Source: Artocarpus heterophyllus (taxonomy: Eukaryota > Streptophyta > Magnoliopsida > Rosales > Moraceae). From it: a stretch of 64,000 nucleotides of DNA. The stretch is taken from positions 10,036,218 to 10,100,217 of the forward strand of contig CM046327.1 in the NCBI GenBank assembly GCA_025403435.1, given 5' to 3'. Each line of letters starts with the position of its first letter. The first letter of the stretch is position 1. Below are positions 46,009 through 59,097 of this stretch, piece by piece. A program made the translations under genes and the position numbers. The notes under the pieces are model-generated. The model saw nothing but the letters and a program-made list of their open reading frames with translations, was not told the origin of the DNA and did no database searches.

Positions 46009-48370
46009 TGTAACGCCCCTATATGGGGGTTAACAGTTTTTAATGAGATAAAATAAAAAACAAAATAAAAGTAAAACCTTAAAAATAAAGTTACCCGGGG
46101 CTTAAATAAAAACTCTCAATATCAAAAATAAAAATATAATCGACAAATAATCCACAGTTTAATGTAGCACCTTAAATTTAATATTATAAACTGTCGTCAT
46201 CATCATTTTAACCCTCAACGCATTGTAATACAGTCACAGAAAGTAACAATTGATGCTTACATTATCATGAAGAACATTCTCAATAATTGAAGCAGTCCCA
46301 ATGTAATATAGCTACATCACTTCCTCAACTATTTTTCTCGTAGCCACCTCACACTTAGTGAGTCCTAAAAAGATAAAAATATAAGGGAATGAGCCACACT
46401 ATGCTCAGTAGAGAAAACCATTACTCACCTTTAGGTTTTTATCATTACCACATTAAAACCTGCATGGTTAGTTAATAGTTATCATTATCCAGATTATGAG
46501 ATTTATTATAATCGTATTCCGTGGATACCATAGTTAATCATTACCGAGTTTCATACATATACATATATACAAATATTATAGTTCATCATTATTCCTAGGT
46601 ACCCATGTTCAATAGAGTATCACTCAACTCATCGAAACCCAAAATGGCATGCTTGATCACCCTCTAAAAATTCCAAGGGTGTTCCGGTGAGGGGACATCA
46701 AGCCCCGAGTCCTCACCAAGTCGATTCCTGTACAGTGTGTTTTAGGACTTTCAACCCAAGGAAGCGTCATCACCTTCCCCCTATTTTACCTTTTAGGGTA
46801 TTCATGCCCAAGGACGTAACTGCCGCTCTCTTCATGTCTCACCATTTCTCTATATTAAATCATTATTAATAGAGTCAGTTTTCCTAACCATGCTTCTCAA
46901 TTTATAACATGTGGCAATTCATTATGTTCCTCGCAGTACAATACAAGACGAGTCCATGTCATAGTTTTATATGTGATACTCATATAATATCAGTTCAACA
47001 TAGATATATATATTGCGGTAAAACAATCAATTTTAATTCTATAAAAATCTCACAAAAGATGAGTAATAGAAACCCTACCTTTCAAGCTTATCAACAATCT
47101 TTTAATCTTGGAATCAATTAACGTTAGCTCCATACTCCCTTGATCCTAAGGCGTGCATAAGGACAATTAAAACTAAAGCACAACATACAACTACATTCAT
47201 AAATAAATCATGTGTAAACCTATCTTACTAGTATGCCATTAAAGCTTTTATGTAAATCTCTTTTGAATACCACAATAAACAATTTTTGTCTTAACACAAT
47301 ATAAAATGTGAACAAGTAATCTCTATGTTTTAGTCCCTAATAAGATTCATCAATCACTTAGGATAATATTGGAAAGGTTGCAAGACATTAAAGAATTAGG
47401 TGGTGAGCAAAGATGGGTTCTTGGTTCAGGTTAGCAGCTGGTATACCATAACAAATTGGCAGGTTTACTAGTTTCCAATGCGAAAATTGAATAATTATTA
47501 GAAAATAAAATACAACTCCGATTTAGGTTTATGATAGCTCGTTAGAAAGCTTAGGATGCTACTTTTCAAATATGCAAACCAATTCATAAAATTTATTTTA
47601 ATTTAATCCCAGAATTTCAAGAAATAGCCATTGCCCATAGAGGTATTACATAGTTTAACAATATAAATTTTCTGTCTAGGGCATATACACTTAGACTTTA
47701 TACATATGCTCCAAAATAGCAACAAACATATACTTAGGTTTAAGAACGCAAATTTGAATAATCCTTTAGTATAAAAGAAAATTTATAAATGAAAACTAAA
47801 TTTGTTCATAAGATTCTAACCTCGGATTATGGTTAGTTGGAAGCTTGAAATGGCTTCAAAACAGGTTCTTTTACTTCGATATGACTGAAATTCTTGCTCA
47901 AATGGAGGTGATGGTGGCTGATTTTTATGGCTGCCTTGAAGAAGTTCTCTAAGTATTTTGCTTCAGCAAAGAAATGAGAAGAAGAGTGTGGGAACCGTGG
48001 AAGAGAAAGGAAGAAAAGATGAAGTCTTTGAAGAGAAGTGATAGAAACAATTATGAAGGAGATATGTTGAAGCATGTCACGGAGGAAACAAAGAAAATGA
48101 GGGTCAATAGTAGTTGGAAAAGATATCCTTATGTCTCATCTAGAGACTTTAATACACATAATGCCAATATGACATTTTTGAGATTTATTAGAAGTTCTAA
48201 GGCTTTTTAGTAAACATACTAAATAAATATAGGAGAATTTTAGAAAATTTAAAAATAGATAAAAATAAATATTGTAAAATAAATTTTAAATGAAGCAATT
48301 TTTTTTTATTAATACACTAAAAATTAATTTAATTACCTTAATACCCGTTAGAAGAATAACGGGTGTCACA
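46009..48370 (-). mobile_element. Solo LTR (2.36 kb) of the gypsy family found again at 55.75 kb
   Basis: On the plus strand it starts TGTAACGCCCCTATAT and ends AACGGGTGTCACA. AAACC stands on both sides (46004-46008 and 48371-48375), a perfect 5-bp target duplication. The sequence is closely similar over its length to 55754-58137 and 62541-64000. The minus-strand sense is taken from the full-length relative. No internal region adjoins it, so recombination removed it. Two short frames (46687-46869 plus, 47833-48075 minus) recur in the sister LTRs because the DNA is conserved; I do not call them genes. Confidence 0.93.
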
Positions 48371-48554
48371 AAACCTAGAGTACTCGTTTTGATTTCTCAG
48401 AAATCGATGTATGAGTTTTATCTAATTATATGTGAGTGTAAGTATGCAATTTTCTTGTTTTTGTTTCCAATTTTTATTTAATAGTTGTAAACTTGTATAT
48501 CATATCAGCTGTCTTTATTTGTCCACACTCCCCAATATTTTAAGTTAATTTAAA

Positions 48555-48718
48555 GGGTATTTGATAAACCGGTTAAAACTGAAATTTTGATTTAAAAACT
48601 GTAACATGTGAGAACTTTATACTGTAGCAACTTTTTGTTCTTTATTATAGCTGATGAGAGCTTAAGACTGTAGTTGATTAAAATCAATTGGCTATGGTTT
48701 CAACTACTTGTCAAACGC
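48555..48718. repeat. MITE-family copy
   Basis: Begins GGGTATTTGATAAACC, contains AACATGTGAGAACTTTATAC and ends ACTTGTCAAACGC, with short inverted ends. Confidence 0.6.
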
Positions 48719-49514
48719 TTTTTTAGTTATACAATGAAAATATCTACATACAGAATTTTTACTCTTTTTCTTTCCCAAATAAAATAAATAAAAGGGAATA
48801 TCAGTTCTATTATAGAGAAATTTGGAGGACTGTTTAAGTGGAATAATTAGGCGAAGCTATAGAAAAAGCAAATTGTTGGGCCACACAACCAACAAAAGGA
48901 TCATCAGGAAAATAGGAATGTTATGACTTGATTAATTATGAGTCAGTGTAATATTCCTTCTAGATAAAGTCGATCACCAAAAGATTTTCTTCCTTGTTCT
49001 GAAAAAGACTCAATATATATCTACACACAAACATGTATTATATAGATAAGTATGTGTGTGTGTGTGTGTGACATGCTATGTCCACTTTAGCATCATTTTC
49101 AATCTCATTCCAAGAAAGAATAATAATACAAGTGATGATAAGGATTAATAAATTTTGTATATAATAACAAATCTATCCTCTGGGATATTGCTTAAACAAG
49201 CACGAAAGTACCATAGATTTTTCCCACTATTGTTTGGACAAAAGAAAACGGCTTAAATTCACGGAAAAGTGATTTCTTTTATGAACAGATGTTCCTTCCA
49301 AGAATAGTGTGTACGTATACAAGTCACTGATTCTTATAATTTCTAGTAATATAGTACTTCAAAATTGTTATAATTCAATACAAGTCAGTAATTATGCAAA
49401 TTAGTTTGCTTTATTTATTTTCTGGTCCCGTTTCCTTCCACTTTTTGGCAAGTATACATAAAAGTTACTTAGAATAATGGCGCACCGCGCACAGTTAAAT
49501 ATTTAATTAATTAA

Positions 49515-49651
49515 GTCTGTTTGGCAATTTCAGTTCGAAACAATCTAAAACTTTTATATATTATAATTAAAAAAAATTATTACAATGTAAAATTTTTATA
49601 TATTAAAATATTACAGATTTTATCAATAGTTTTAACTATTATGTCAAACAC
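49515..49651. repeat. MITE-family copy
   Basis: Begins GTCTGTTTGGCAATTTCAG and ends CTATTATGTCAAACAC. The core is AT-eroded. Confidence 0.5.
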
Positions 49652-50641
49652 TATAATATAACAAAGCCGACCAAAATTTGCAGGTGAGACTAGAGGTAAT
49701 ATAATGATCAATTATCATACGACCGTGACTACTATTTGTACTCCATTAATCATATGGTTGACCTTTTAGTATATATCTATTAGATCTACGTAGATATATA
49801 TATATATATATATCTATTATATCTATGTCGATCTATATATATATATATATATGTGTGTGAAAAGGCTTCCCTGTATACATATACATTCATAAATAACTAT
49901 ATGCAGGATACGTACTAAGGTCAAACTTTGGAATTAATGCAAACTTAAAAGCAGCAATAGAGCTGGAAATTTTTTTGACGAGGTCGGCGTATTAAAGTTA
50001 AAATTATAACCCAACAACGTTTCATAACTCAATCTATCTTCTTAACTCCGTTTTATATGTTTTTTGTTTTTTTCTTAATGAACAATGTTTGTAGCAAAAT
50101 TTAATTGGCTTTATACATGTTTACATAGTAGTATAGTTGACTTTGCTCAACTCTATTATAGAAAATGTTTAGCAAGTGAAAAAGAAAATAAAATACATGT
50201 AACTCAGATGAGAAAAATAGAGACGAATGAACTTTTCTCTCTCTTTTTTGGAGTGATTTATCTTTTTTCTAATCTCTTCGTACGGAAAGAGATTAAAATT
50301 GGGATATTTAAGGATTTGAAATCATTCTCTTATCTTTTCTTTCTTATTAAACGAATACAAATACCCAAATTCTTTTACTAACCCTGCTACTTCCCAACAA
50401 GCTTAATGATCGAATTATAGAATTTCGTTAAATAGACTATTGTATAACATGTTATCACACAAAATTACGGGACCACGTGAAATCAAATAACGTCACAAAT
50501 TCACCATCAGATCAAAATGAGAAAAAAAAAATAAATAAAAGATTGTTAACCTTCTGAAAGGCGGACTCCATTGAGAAAAATATAATAGATTTGCGACTAG
50601 ATTATTATCATTAGTAAGTGAGCTCATAGGCATTTCAAGTA

Positions 50642-50675
<34 letters not shown>

Positions 50676-50741
50676 GGAAAGAAAAGAAAAATAGATCATA
50701 AGCACAATAACACGAGTTTTTTTTTTTTTTTTTTTTTGAAA

Positions 50742-50894
50742 AGTGTGGTTCAAATTGAAATTTTTAAACCAAAAATTATAGCATATAAAAGCTTTACATG
50801 ATAACTTATTTTTTATTATTATAATATATAAGAGTTTTGTATTGCAATAAATAACTATGAAAAGTATTTGTTAAAACTGATTTTATCAAATACT
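50742..50894. repeat. MITE-family copy
   Basis: Begins AGTGTGGTTCAAATTG, contains TATAGCATATAAAAGCTTTA and ends TTTTATCAAATACT. Confidence 0.5.
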
Positions 50895-52060
50895 GTTTTC
50901 TGGTCAAATATATGGAATTGGCTACTTATGTGCGTGGCATTTGAACTGTAAGCATGAGTATTGAGAGCTTCAAAACATGCCACATGTTGAGAAGGTGACA
51001 AAGGTCATGTGCAAGTGCTAGAGAATGTCAAGGAGAGCAACAAGCAGAGGGAACACATCAGCATGTGTTGGTATATGAACGATGATAAATGCATTTACCG
51101 CATATCCAACATTTATTGATGTTTCATGTTGCACAATTTTTTTAGAGCACCAAGAACCTTTGTGATTAACATATTAGTTAGGTCAAGAAAATGACTATAA
51201 TGTAGACAATTCTGATATTTATAAATCCCTTGTAAGCATATCGGGTTTTGTATGGTACACTAATTAACCTAAACTATGAACAAAATTATGGACATCACAT
51301 ATAGTTGTTGTTGCAAGTTGGAATAATGTCAAAAAAATGTAAGCTTTCAACTTCCAAATAAATCCTTGGACAAAATCGTGAAGCACAATTGTTGGCGATA
51401 GATGGATTAATATCGTTAAAAAAGGGATATTTATTTTTTTATACCTTATACTTTAAGTTAATTCAAAATCTATATTTTTGGTTTTTAATCTCATCAAATA
51501 TATACGTTTAGATTAGATTTAATACATAAATTTATATCTTACTTCAGTCAATAGTTGATTTTAACATTTAAAATGACCAAATCATCCTTAAGTAAAATAG
51601 AAAAAATTAAAACTTTAAAAAAATAAAAAGAAAACAAAAATAAAAACACACAAAACACCTATTTTTAAGGGTATTTTATACATTTTTAAAGTCGAAAACC
51701 TTTATACAAAGTTTTTTTCAAATTTTTAAAGTACTCTTATTTGTCAATTTGAAGGTATTTGGGCAATTTTTTAGGTCAATTTTAAAAATTGATTGGGAAA
51801 ATATACAAATTTATATATTAAATCTAATATGAATGTATAAATATGACGAGATCTAAAACTAAAAGTATAGCGATTGAATAAACTTAAAATATAATGTATA
51901 AAAAAGCAAATAACCTTTAAAATGTTATTGTTAAACTTTCTGAACTCCTTTTGGAAAACAAATAAAAAATTAAACAAATCCTTACGTGAACAATTTATTT
52001 TATTTATCTTCCTATAAATTCCTGTATATTAAGAATTATTTGCTATTATTATGAGATTCT

Positions 52061-52224
52061 AGGGTGTTTGGCATGATGGTAAGAACCATTGGTTAGAGCT
52101 ATTTTTATTGTAGCATGTAAGAGCTTTACACTGTTGCAATTTTTTTCTTTTTAATGTAGCATGTAAGAGCTTTATACTATTGATAACTAAAATAATGAAA
52201 TAGACTGCCTTTGCTAAACACCCT
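52061..52224. repeat. Best-preserved MITE-family copy
   Basis: The ends AGGGTGTTTGGCA and, inverted, AGGGTGTTTAGCA form 13-bp terminal inverted repeats with one mismatch. The core GTAGCATGTAAGAGCTTTA occurs twice. TA flanks the GGGTGTTT/AAACACCC ends on both sides, which may be a 2-bp target duplication or the inner part of a TWA site. Ends and size resemble Tourist/PIF-Harbinger MITEs, but a hAT origin is not excluded. Confidence 0.75.
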
Positions 52225-52257
52225 ATACATTTAGAAAGCAACCCAAGTACTTTTATG

Positions 52258-52433
52258 CAGTGTTTCGCAAAAGTGAGTTGCAACTGAAAGTATTGGAGCA
52301 TGTAAGAGCTTTGTATTATTGTAAGAAAAAAAGACTTTATACTGTAATATTTTTTACTTCACACTATAAAATTTGAGAGTTTTATACTATTTAAGTTAGA
52401 ACTAATAAATTGAAACTAAATTTGTCAAATACT
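52258..52433. repeat. MITE-family copy
   Basis: Begins CAGTGTTTCGCAAAAG, contains GGAGCATGTAAGAGCTTTGT and ends TTTGTCAAATACT. It lies 34 bp after the previous copy, so insertions are clustered. Confidence 0.55.
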
Positions 52434-53559
52434 ATATTAATTTTTTCCGATTGTTTTTTGTTAACTATTTAACCATTTATGGCAAGTTAGTAAAGTAAAT
52501 GAAAATTTTCTCCCCTAACTACTTGATAATTGTATTGAAAAAAATAACCAATAGTTACTATGACATCATTTCAACTGTGGGTGAGAAAACATTAACCACG
52601 AGGTAAAGATGGAAAAGATGCTAGATTAGTATTACAAAGGTAAACTAACCTTATCCAATTGTCTCATTCCAACTTGGCTTGAAAGCATATGAGTCTTGTC
52701 ACAAAGGTAAAAAAGTCTATCAAGCAAAGCAAATTATATTGGCTAAGCGGAAGTTTATATATTTTCTAGACTTAATTGAGTCTACAATTCAATAATTATA
52801 GTATATTAGAAGCCAAGGGAAAAAAATAAAAAAAGCCATTATATTGTGATGTTCCAATTCCACCAATTTTTTAAAGCATTTTTAGATTCTTTTTTGTTTT
52901 TTTTTTCCTTTCTCCTTTAAGGACTAAGCTATTTGTAAATTAAAAAAAAGGGCGTCGATTAGGGATCAATCTTTTCAAAATCAATTTGCTTGTGGGTCCG
53001 AGTTTGTTTGCGTAACCGCCGCTTTTGCTTTAGATTGCCAACTGACCCGTTTAAAGTTTAAACCATCATTAACATTGGCGCTATTACTTTGATTAGTTTT
53101 TTTTTTTTTTTTCCTTTTTTCAACTGTCCTTGGACAATCTACTGGACTATGGGTAGAACGGAAACAAAAGTAATCCGCGTTTTTGTCAAGTAACATCCCA
53201 AGAGTTAAAAATCATATCAATTTCAATTATATTTGCCAAACTAGCAAGAGACGTAATTTTTTGATATAAGGGGATACAAGGGGAGGAGGAGAGAGAAGAT
53301 AATATCATCACTATTGAGTGAGGTTTAGCGGGGTGAAAGGACTTACAATCAACTAGGCTACCCTTACTCATCTAAAAAACGTAATTCCAATCTCATTGCA
53401 AAAATGAAAAATAAATCCCTCAAATGCTAAGCGAGAGATTTCTAATAAATTGTCTTTTACGATCATGTCACAAAATTGACGGCCTTTAGTTGTACATTAT
53501 ATTTTAATTGTCAATCTCTAGAGTTCTGTCATACTCCATAAGTATTTAACAAATTAACA

Positions 53560-53720
53560 GGCTGTTTAGAAGAATGGTTGAAACCATCGGTTATACTTGT
53601 AAACAGTATAAAGCTTTGATGTGTTACACTAAAAAATAAAACTTGTTGCAGTATAAAACTCTTATATGCTACAGTTTTCAAACAAAAAGTATTGGTTCTA
53701 ATTGTTTTTTCAAATGAACT
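53560..53720. repeat. MITE-family copy
   Basis: Begins GGCTGTTTAGAAGAATGG, contains CAGTATAAAACTCTTATATG and ends TTTTTTCAAATGAACT. The orientation is opposite to 52061. Confidence 0.55.
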
Positions 53721-55530
53721 ATAAATATAATTCGATAATTGGATGTAAAATAAAGAAAAAAAAAAAACATTGCAAATTTGACATAGCGGCAACTTCACAC
53801 TCATACGCTAAGGTTCAAAAGTGGAATTCTCTTGTATTCTAGTCATTCAAAATTATCAAAAAATCTAAGATAAAACAAAATGTAGCGAAGAAAAAAGTTC
53901 TCGCAACGGAAGAAAATATCCACTCACAGTACGCATTACATATTTTTTTTATAATTAAATTTATGTAGGATTCCTGAACTTTTTATCTTTTAACATTTGA
54001 ACTTTTAAATTAATCCCTGAAGTTAATCAGTTGCACAATATTTTTAACACGTATACATTAAATAAGAATTTATTGTTGAAAATACATATATATATATAAA
54101 ATATTTTTTGCAGCGTCCCGAAATGCACGGGTATTGGAGCGTCAGAATCATAATCCAAACAAGTGGAGCCTTAATGGTCGGTTTGTCACGATCTCATCCC
54201 CACTACCTCTATAAATGCTTCTACCCTGTTTTCACTTGGTCCTTTTTATTTCCTCATGAATTATATAGTACTCATTCAATTATAACCTTACTTTATTCAG
54301 CAAAGGCAAAATATATATATATATATAATCTTACTTTTTTATTTATTTACAATTTTCTATTTAACTTACTATTTTATTTTCCTTGTCTTTTTATCTTTTC
54401 ACACTTCAAATTCAACATACTTGTTTTTCCATTACAAAACACTTGGTTTTATATTTAGCATCATATTGTAAAAATAAATCGTAGTGAAATTGAAAAACAA
54501 AATCAATTTGGGCACCGCAAAGCTTTAATTAAGACAAAGAGGTTTTAGTACTTTATCGAAGAAACAAAAAGAGTGGTCGATTTGGAGGTCACCTAGATGT
54601 GGAGCCAGAAGCGATTATGTTGAACAATATTTTATTTTGTAATCCAGTCCTACGTAAAATTGTTTATTTTTATAATTAAATATTACTTCAATCTCAGCAT
54701 TCGTTTTTTATATTGAGCAGTTTTTTTTTTCCTAATAAAGTTTCATGCCATTTGAAGTCCTATTTCATGAATTAAATTTAATAACTTAATTACACCTTTT
54801 AATGTATAAAAATTTAATAAACAAACAAAAAAAACAACACGTGCAAAAAAAAAAAAATAAAACAACAACAGGTGCCCAAGAAAAAAGAAGCAATATTTAT
54901 AGAATTACAGTATCACCATATCACAAATGTTTTAGGTAACGCTTGAATATTTATTTATTGCTCATTTGAGAAGAAATCTATTATAAAAGGGAAAATTGCT
55001 ACTTTATTTTCTTCCGCAAATGCGTTAAAAAAACATTTTTTTTGGTAAACATATAAACTATCTTTTTTTTCAATGCTAGCATGCCATTTTGGATAATTTG
55101 GACACCACAATTTGTGTAAAATTCCATGACCATTACTAATGTGGCTTTTTTGCTAATCACATAAAAGACCTATTGCCAGCGCACATATATCCTGCACTGT
55201 AAATTTTTTGAAACTCCTTCAAATAATATCTGATATCATAAAAACAACGCTTTCCTTTTCCATATTTAAGTTGAGACTGAAAGAAAAATATCTACGTCTT
55301 TTGGCATTATGCTGAACTCATTAAATGACCATTAATCTTCAAATAATAAGTAATGAAGAATATTTTTTTTGTTAATAAATAGGATATTATTTGTTTTTAG
55401 CACGTACCACCACATACATTAAATACCATAAGAATTTCATTACGCCCTTGTGATTATTAACAAAAGCTAAAAAATTAATCTCTTCCGTTTTTTTTAGATT
55501 CGAAGGACATAACTATGAAAGATCTACCAA

Positions 55531-55752
55531 CGGGAGTGGTGCAATGGTAACAAGAACATTTTACTTGAGGTCTTCGTTGTTATCATATTTAGGGTTTGAG
55601 TCACGTCTGGAGTAAAACCTACCTTCTATAAGCAATGACATAGACTACGTTTTTAATAGCGGACTTTTGAAGCCCAGGACCCAGGACCTGTTAACTATTG
55701 AAAGTTTAGGCCAAGGTCCTTTGGCACCTTACCGGTGGTCCTAATATTACTC
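55531..55752 (+). mobile_element. tRNA-derived SINE (truncated or abutting the gypsy LTR)
   Basis: An RNA polymerase III A-box (AGTGGTGCAATGG, 55535-55547) and a B-box (GGTTTGAGTCACG, 55593-55605) stand 45 bp apart, the spacing of a tRNA-derived promoter. The head CGGGAGTGGTGCAATGGTAA also resembles a tRNA 5' half. About 140 bp of unrelated body follows up to the LTR at 55754. There is no cloverleaf acceptor stem, so it is not a tRNA gene. No terminal tail or target duplication was identified. Confidence 0.6.
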
Positions 55753-55753
55753 C

Positions 55754-58137
55754 TGTAACACCCATATATAGGGGTTAACAGTTTTTAATGAATTAAAATA
55801 AAAATCAGAAATAAAAGTAAAATTTTAAAAATAAAATTACCCGTGGCTTAAATGAAAACTTTCAAATCAAAAATAAAAATGTAAACGACAATTAAACCAC
55901 AGTTTAATATAGCACCTTAAATTTAATAATATAAACTGTCGCCATCATCATTTTAACCCTCAATACATTGTAATACAGTCACAGAAAGTAACAATTGATG
56001 CTTACATTATCATAAAGAACAACCTTAACAATTGAAGCAGTCCCAATGTAATATAGCTACATCGTTTCCTCAACTATTTTTCTCGTAGCCACCTCACACT
56101 TAGTGAGTCTTGACAAGATAAAAATATAAGAGAATGAGCGACACTATGCTCAGTAGAGAAAACCATTACTCACCTTTAGGTTTTTATCATTACCACATTA
56201 AAACCTGCATGGTTAGTTAATAGTTATCATTATCCAGATTATGAGATTTATTATAATCATATTCTGTGGATACCATAGTTAATCATTACCGAGTTTCATA
56301 CATATACATATATACAAATATTATAGGTCATCATTATTCCTAGGTACCCATGTTCAATAGAGTATCACTCAACTCATCGAAACCCAAAATGGCGTGCTTG
56401 ATCACCCTCTAAATATTCCAAGGGTGTTCCGGTGAGGGGACATCAAGCCCTGAGTCCTCACCAAGTCGATTCCTGTACAGTGTGTTCTGAGACTTTCAAC
56501 CCAAGGAAGTGTCATCACCTTCCCTCTATTTTACCTTTTAGGGTATTCATGCCCAAGGACATAACCGCCATCCTCTTTACGTCTTACCATTTCTCTATAT
56601 TTAATCATTATTAATAGAGTCAGTTTTCCTAACTATGCTTCTCAATTTATAACATGTGTCAATTCATTATGTTCCTCGCCGTACAATACAAGACGAGTCC
56701 ATGTCATAGTTTCATATGTGATACTCATATAATATCAATTCAACATAGATATATATATATATATATATATATATATTGCGGCAAAACAATCAATTTTAAT
56801 TCTATAAAAACCTCACAAAAGATGAGTAATAGAATCCCTATCTTTCAAGCTTATCAACAATCTTTTAATCCTTGAATCAATTAACGTTAGCTCCATACTC
56901 CCTTGATCCTAAGGCGTGCATAAGGACAATTAAAACTAAAGCACAACATACAACTACATTCATAAATAAATCATGTGTAAACATGTCTTACTAGTATGCC
57001 ATCAAAGCTTTTATGTAAAGCTCTTTTGAATACTACAGTAAACAATTTTTGTCTCAACACAATATAAAATGTGAACAAGTAATCTATATGTTTTAGTCCC
57101 TAATAAGATTCATCAATCACTTAGGATAATATTGGAAAGGTTGCAAGACATTAAAGAATTAGGTGGTAAGCAAAGATGGGTTCTTGGTTCAGGTTAGCAG
57201 CTGGTATACCATAACAAACTGACAGGTTTACTAGTTTCCAATCCAAAAATTGAATAATTCATAGAAAATAAAATACAACTCCGATTTAGGTTTATGATAG
57301 CTCGTTAGAAAGCTTAAGACGTCTACTTTTTAAATATGCAAACCAATTCATAAAATTCATTTTAATTTAATCCCAGAATTTTAAGAAATAGCCACTGCCT
57401 ATAGAGGTATTACAAAGTTTAACAATATAAATTTTCTGTCTAGGGCATATACACTTAGACTTCATACATATGCTCTAAAATAGCAACAAACATATACTTA
57501 GGTTTAAGAACGCAAATTTGAAAAATCCTTTAGTATAAAAGAAAATTTATAAATGAAAGACTAAATTTGTTCATAAGATTCTAACCCCAGATTATGGTTA
57601 GTTGGAAGCTTGAAATGGCTTCAAAACAGGTTCCTTGACTTCGGTATGGCTGAAATTCTTGCTCAAATGGGGGTGATGGTGGCTAATTTTTATGGCTGCC
57701 TTGAAGAAGTTCTCTAAGTATTTTGCTTCAGCAAAGAAATGAGAAGAAGAGTGTGGAAACCGTGGAAGAAAAAGGAAGAAAAGATGAAGTCTTTGAAGAG
57801 AAGTGATAGAAGCAATTATGGAGGAGACATGTTGAAGCATGTCACGGAGGAAATAAAGAAAATGAGGGTCAAGAGTAGTTGGAAAAGATATCCTTATGTC
57901 TCATCCGGAGACTTTAACGCACATAATGCCAATATGACATTTTTTAGATTTATTAGAAGTTCTAAGGCTTTTCAGTAAACATACTAAATAAATATAAGGG
58001 AATTTTTTTAAAAAAAATTAAAAAGATAAAAATAAATATTGTAAAATAAATTTTAAATGAAGCAATTTTTTTTTATTAATACACTAAAAATTAATTTAAT
58101 TACCTTAACACTCGTTAGGAAAATAACGGGTGTCACA
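55754..58137 (-). repeat. 3' LTR of the LOG-carrying element
   Basis: 2,384 bp. On the minus strand it runs TGTGACACCCGTT to GGGTGTTACA. A (TA) microsatellite at about 56749-56775 is longer than in the sister LTRs. The left flank ACTCC (55749-55753) should recur beyond the window if the element is complete. Confidence 0.93.
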
Positions 58138-58176
58138 GCTCTACCCTCCTTAAAGAAATTTCGTCCTCGAAATTTC
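58138..58176 (-). other. Polypurine tract and conserved 3' leader
   Basis: On the minus strand GACGAAATTTCTTTAAGGAG leads into GGGTAGAGC and then directly into the 3' LTR TGTGACACCC. This order fixes the element's orientation. Similar stretches precede the 3' LTR in plant chromoviruses. Confidence 0.85.
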
Positions 58177-59097
58177 AATTCTAGCAATACTAGTAAAAAT
58201 TTTGATTCCATTATGATTCCAATTCTGAGTCTAAACCGTTAATGTTGTTTGTTCTTCAAATTTAAGTTATCGTATCTCCACTTATTTACTTGTATAATAA
58301 ATCTTACTCTAAATTCTAAATCCCTCAATGAGAGTATTTCTGACAAGTTTCAACTTATAACACCGTATAATGGTCTAGGAATCTGATCAGACATACATAT
58401 TGACCATACCATGATTCCAGTCCTTTATTGTCCATAGACTGTAATTTACAATCACATTTAAGGAGATTGCCAGAGAAATTTTATATACTTCATCTTTAGG
58501 TTCCTTTTCCTTTTTGAGTAAGGAAAAGTCAAATATATTTGATTTTATACCTCAACTAATAAACTAAAACATAATCATAAAACATATATCACAAACACTT
58601 CTATTCAAAACCATACATTAAACTTATTCATAGAGATATTAAACGGAATCTCAGAGTTGCAGACAAACCCAACATATTTTTCATTAAACAGTTATCCTCA
58701 TGACATAAACATTCAACCCAAATAATATACTCATATTTCATATGGAATATCCCCATAACTGACTTTGGTACTTCCACATAATATTAACAGAATATTACAC
58801 ATTATAAACATGATACGGATACGTTTCGAGAGTACAAGGACTCCGTATACCAGCTATCCATATCATGCATGCTTAGAGAATATAAAAATATCGATAAACA
58901 AAAGATCGGACCTTAAGTAGGATGCGTTTCGAGAGCATCAAGTACTTCGTATCTAGCCATCCCGGCATTAGGCTCAATGAATCTAAAAGATTGAACAACG
59001 ACGTACCACAAGAAACACAGAATACAAGGTAAACGGTTATTCGTAACACACGAAATACGGACACACATGCCTACATGCCATAGATAAAACCAAAAGA
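58177..59097 (-). other. Interior between LOG and the polypurine tract
   Basis: About 0.9 kb without a supported gene. Two related words, ATACGTTTCGAGAGTACAAG (from about 58819) and GATGCGTTTCGAGAGCATCA (from about 58921), are repeated roughly 100 bp apart. The frame 58873-59064 (minus) has no domain. No poly-A run follows the LOG stop, so a simple LINE-mediated processed copy is not evident. Confidence 0.6.

Larger units (their letters stand above)
48376..55530. other. Intergenic DNA rich in MITE-like copies and microsatellites
   Basis: No gene is recognised over 7 kb. It carries six MITE-family copies, a (GT) microsatellite (49053-49070), (AT) tracts (about 49796-49852), a (TAA) microsatellite (about 50644-50675) and several poly-T or poly-A runs. 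The frames at 50085-50381, 52981-53196 and 54108-54458 show no domain and are biased by base composition. Confidence 0.6.

Noticed and set aside
47833..48075. 80-residue minus-strand frame, repeated at 57598-57840
   Set aside because: Lies inside gypsy LTRs and recurs only because the LTRs are copies; no domain or start context supports a protein.
53186..53371. 61-residue minus-strand frame
   Set aside because: Short, no domain, no conserved neighbours; probably chance.
54108..54458. 116-residue frame
   Set aside because: Beyond the first 40 codons it is T-rich low complexity; no similarity recognised and no supporting context.
55531..55610. tRNA gene
   Set aside because: A- and B-boxes are present but no acceptor stem or full cloverleaf can be paired; a SINE head fits better.
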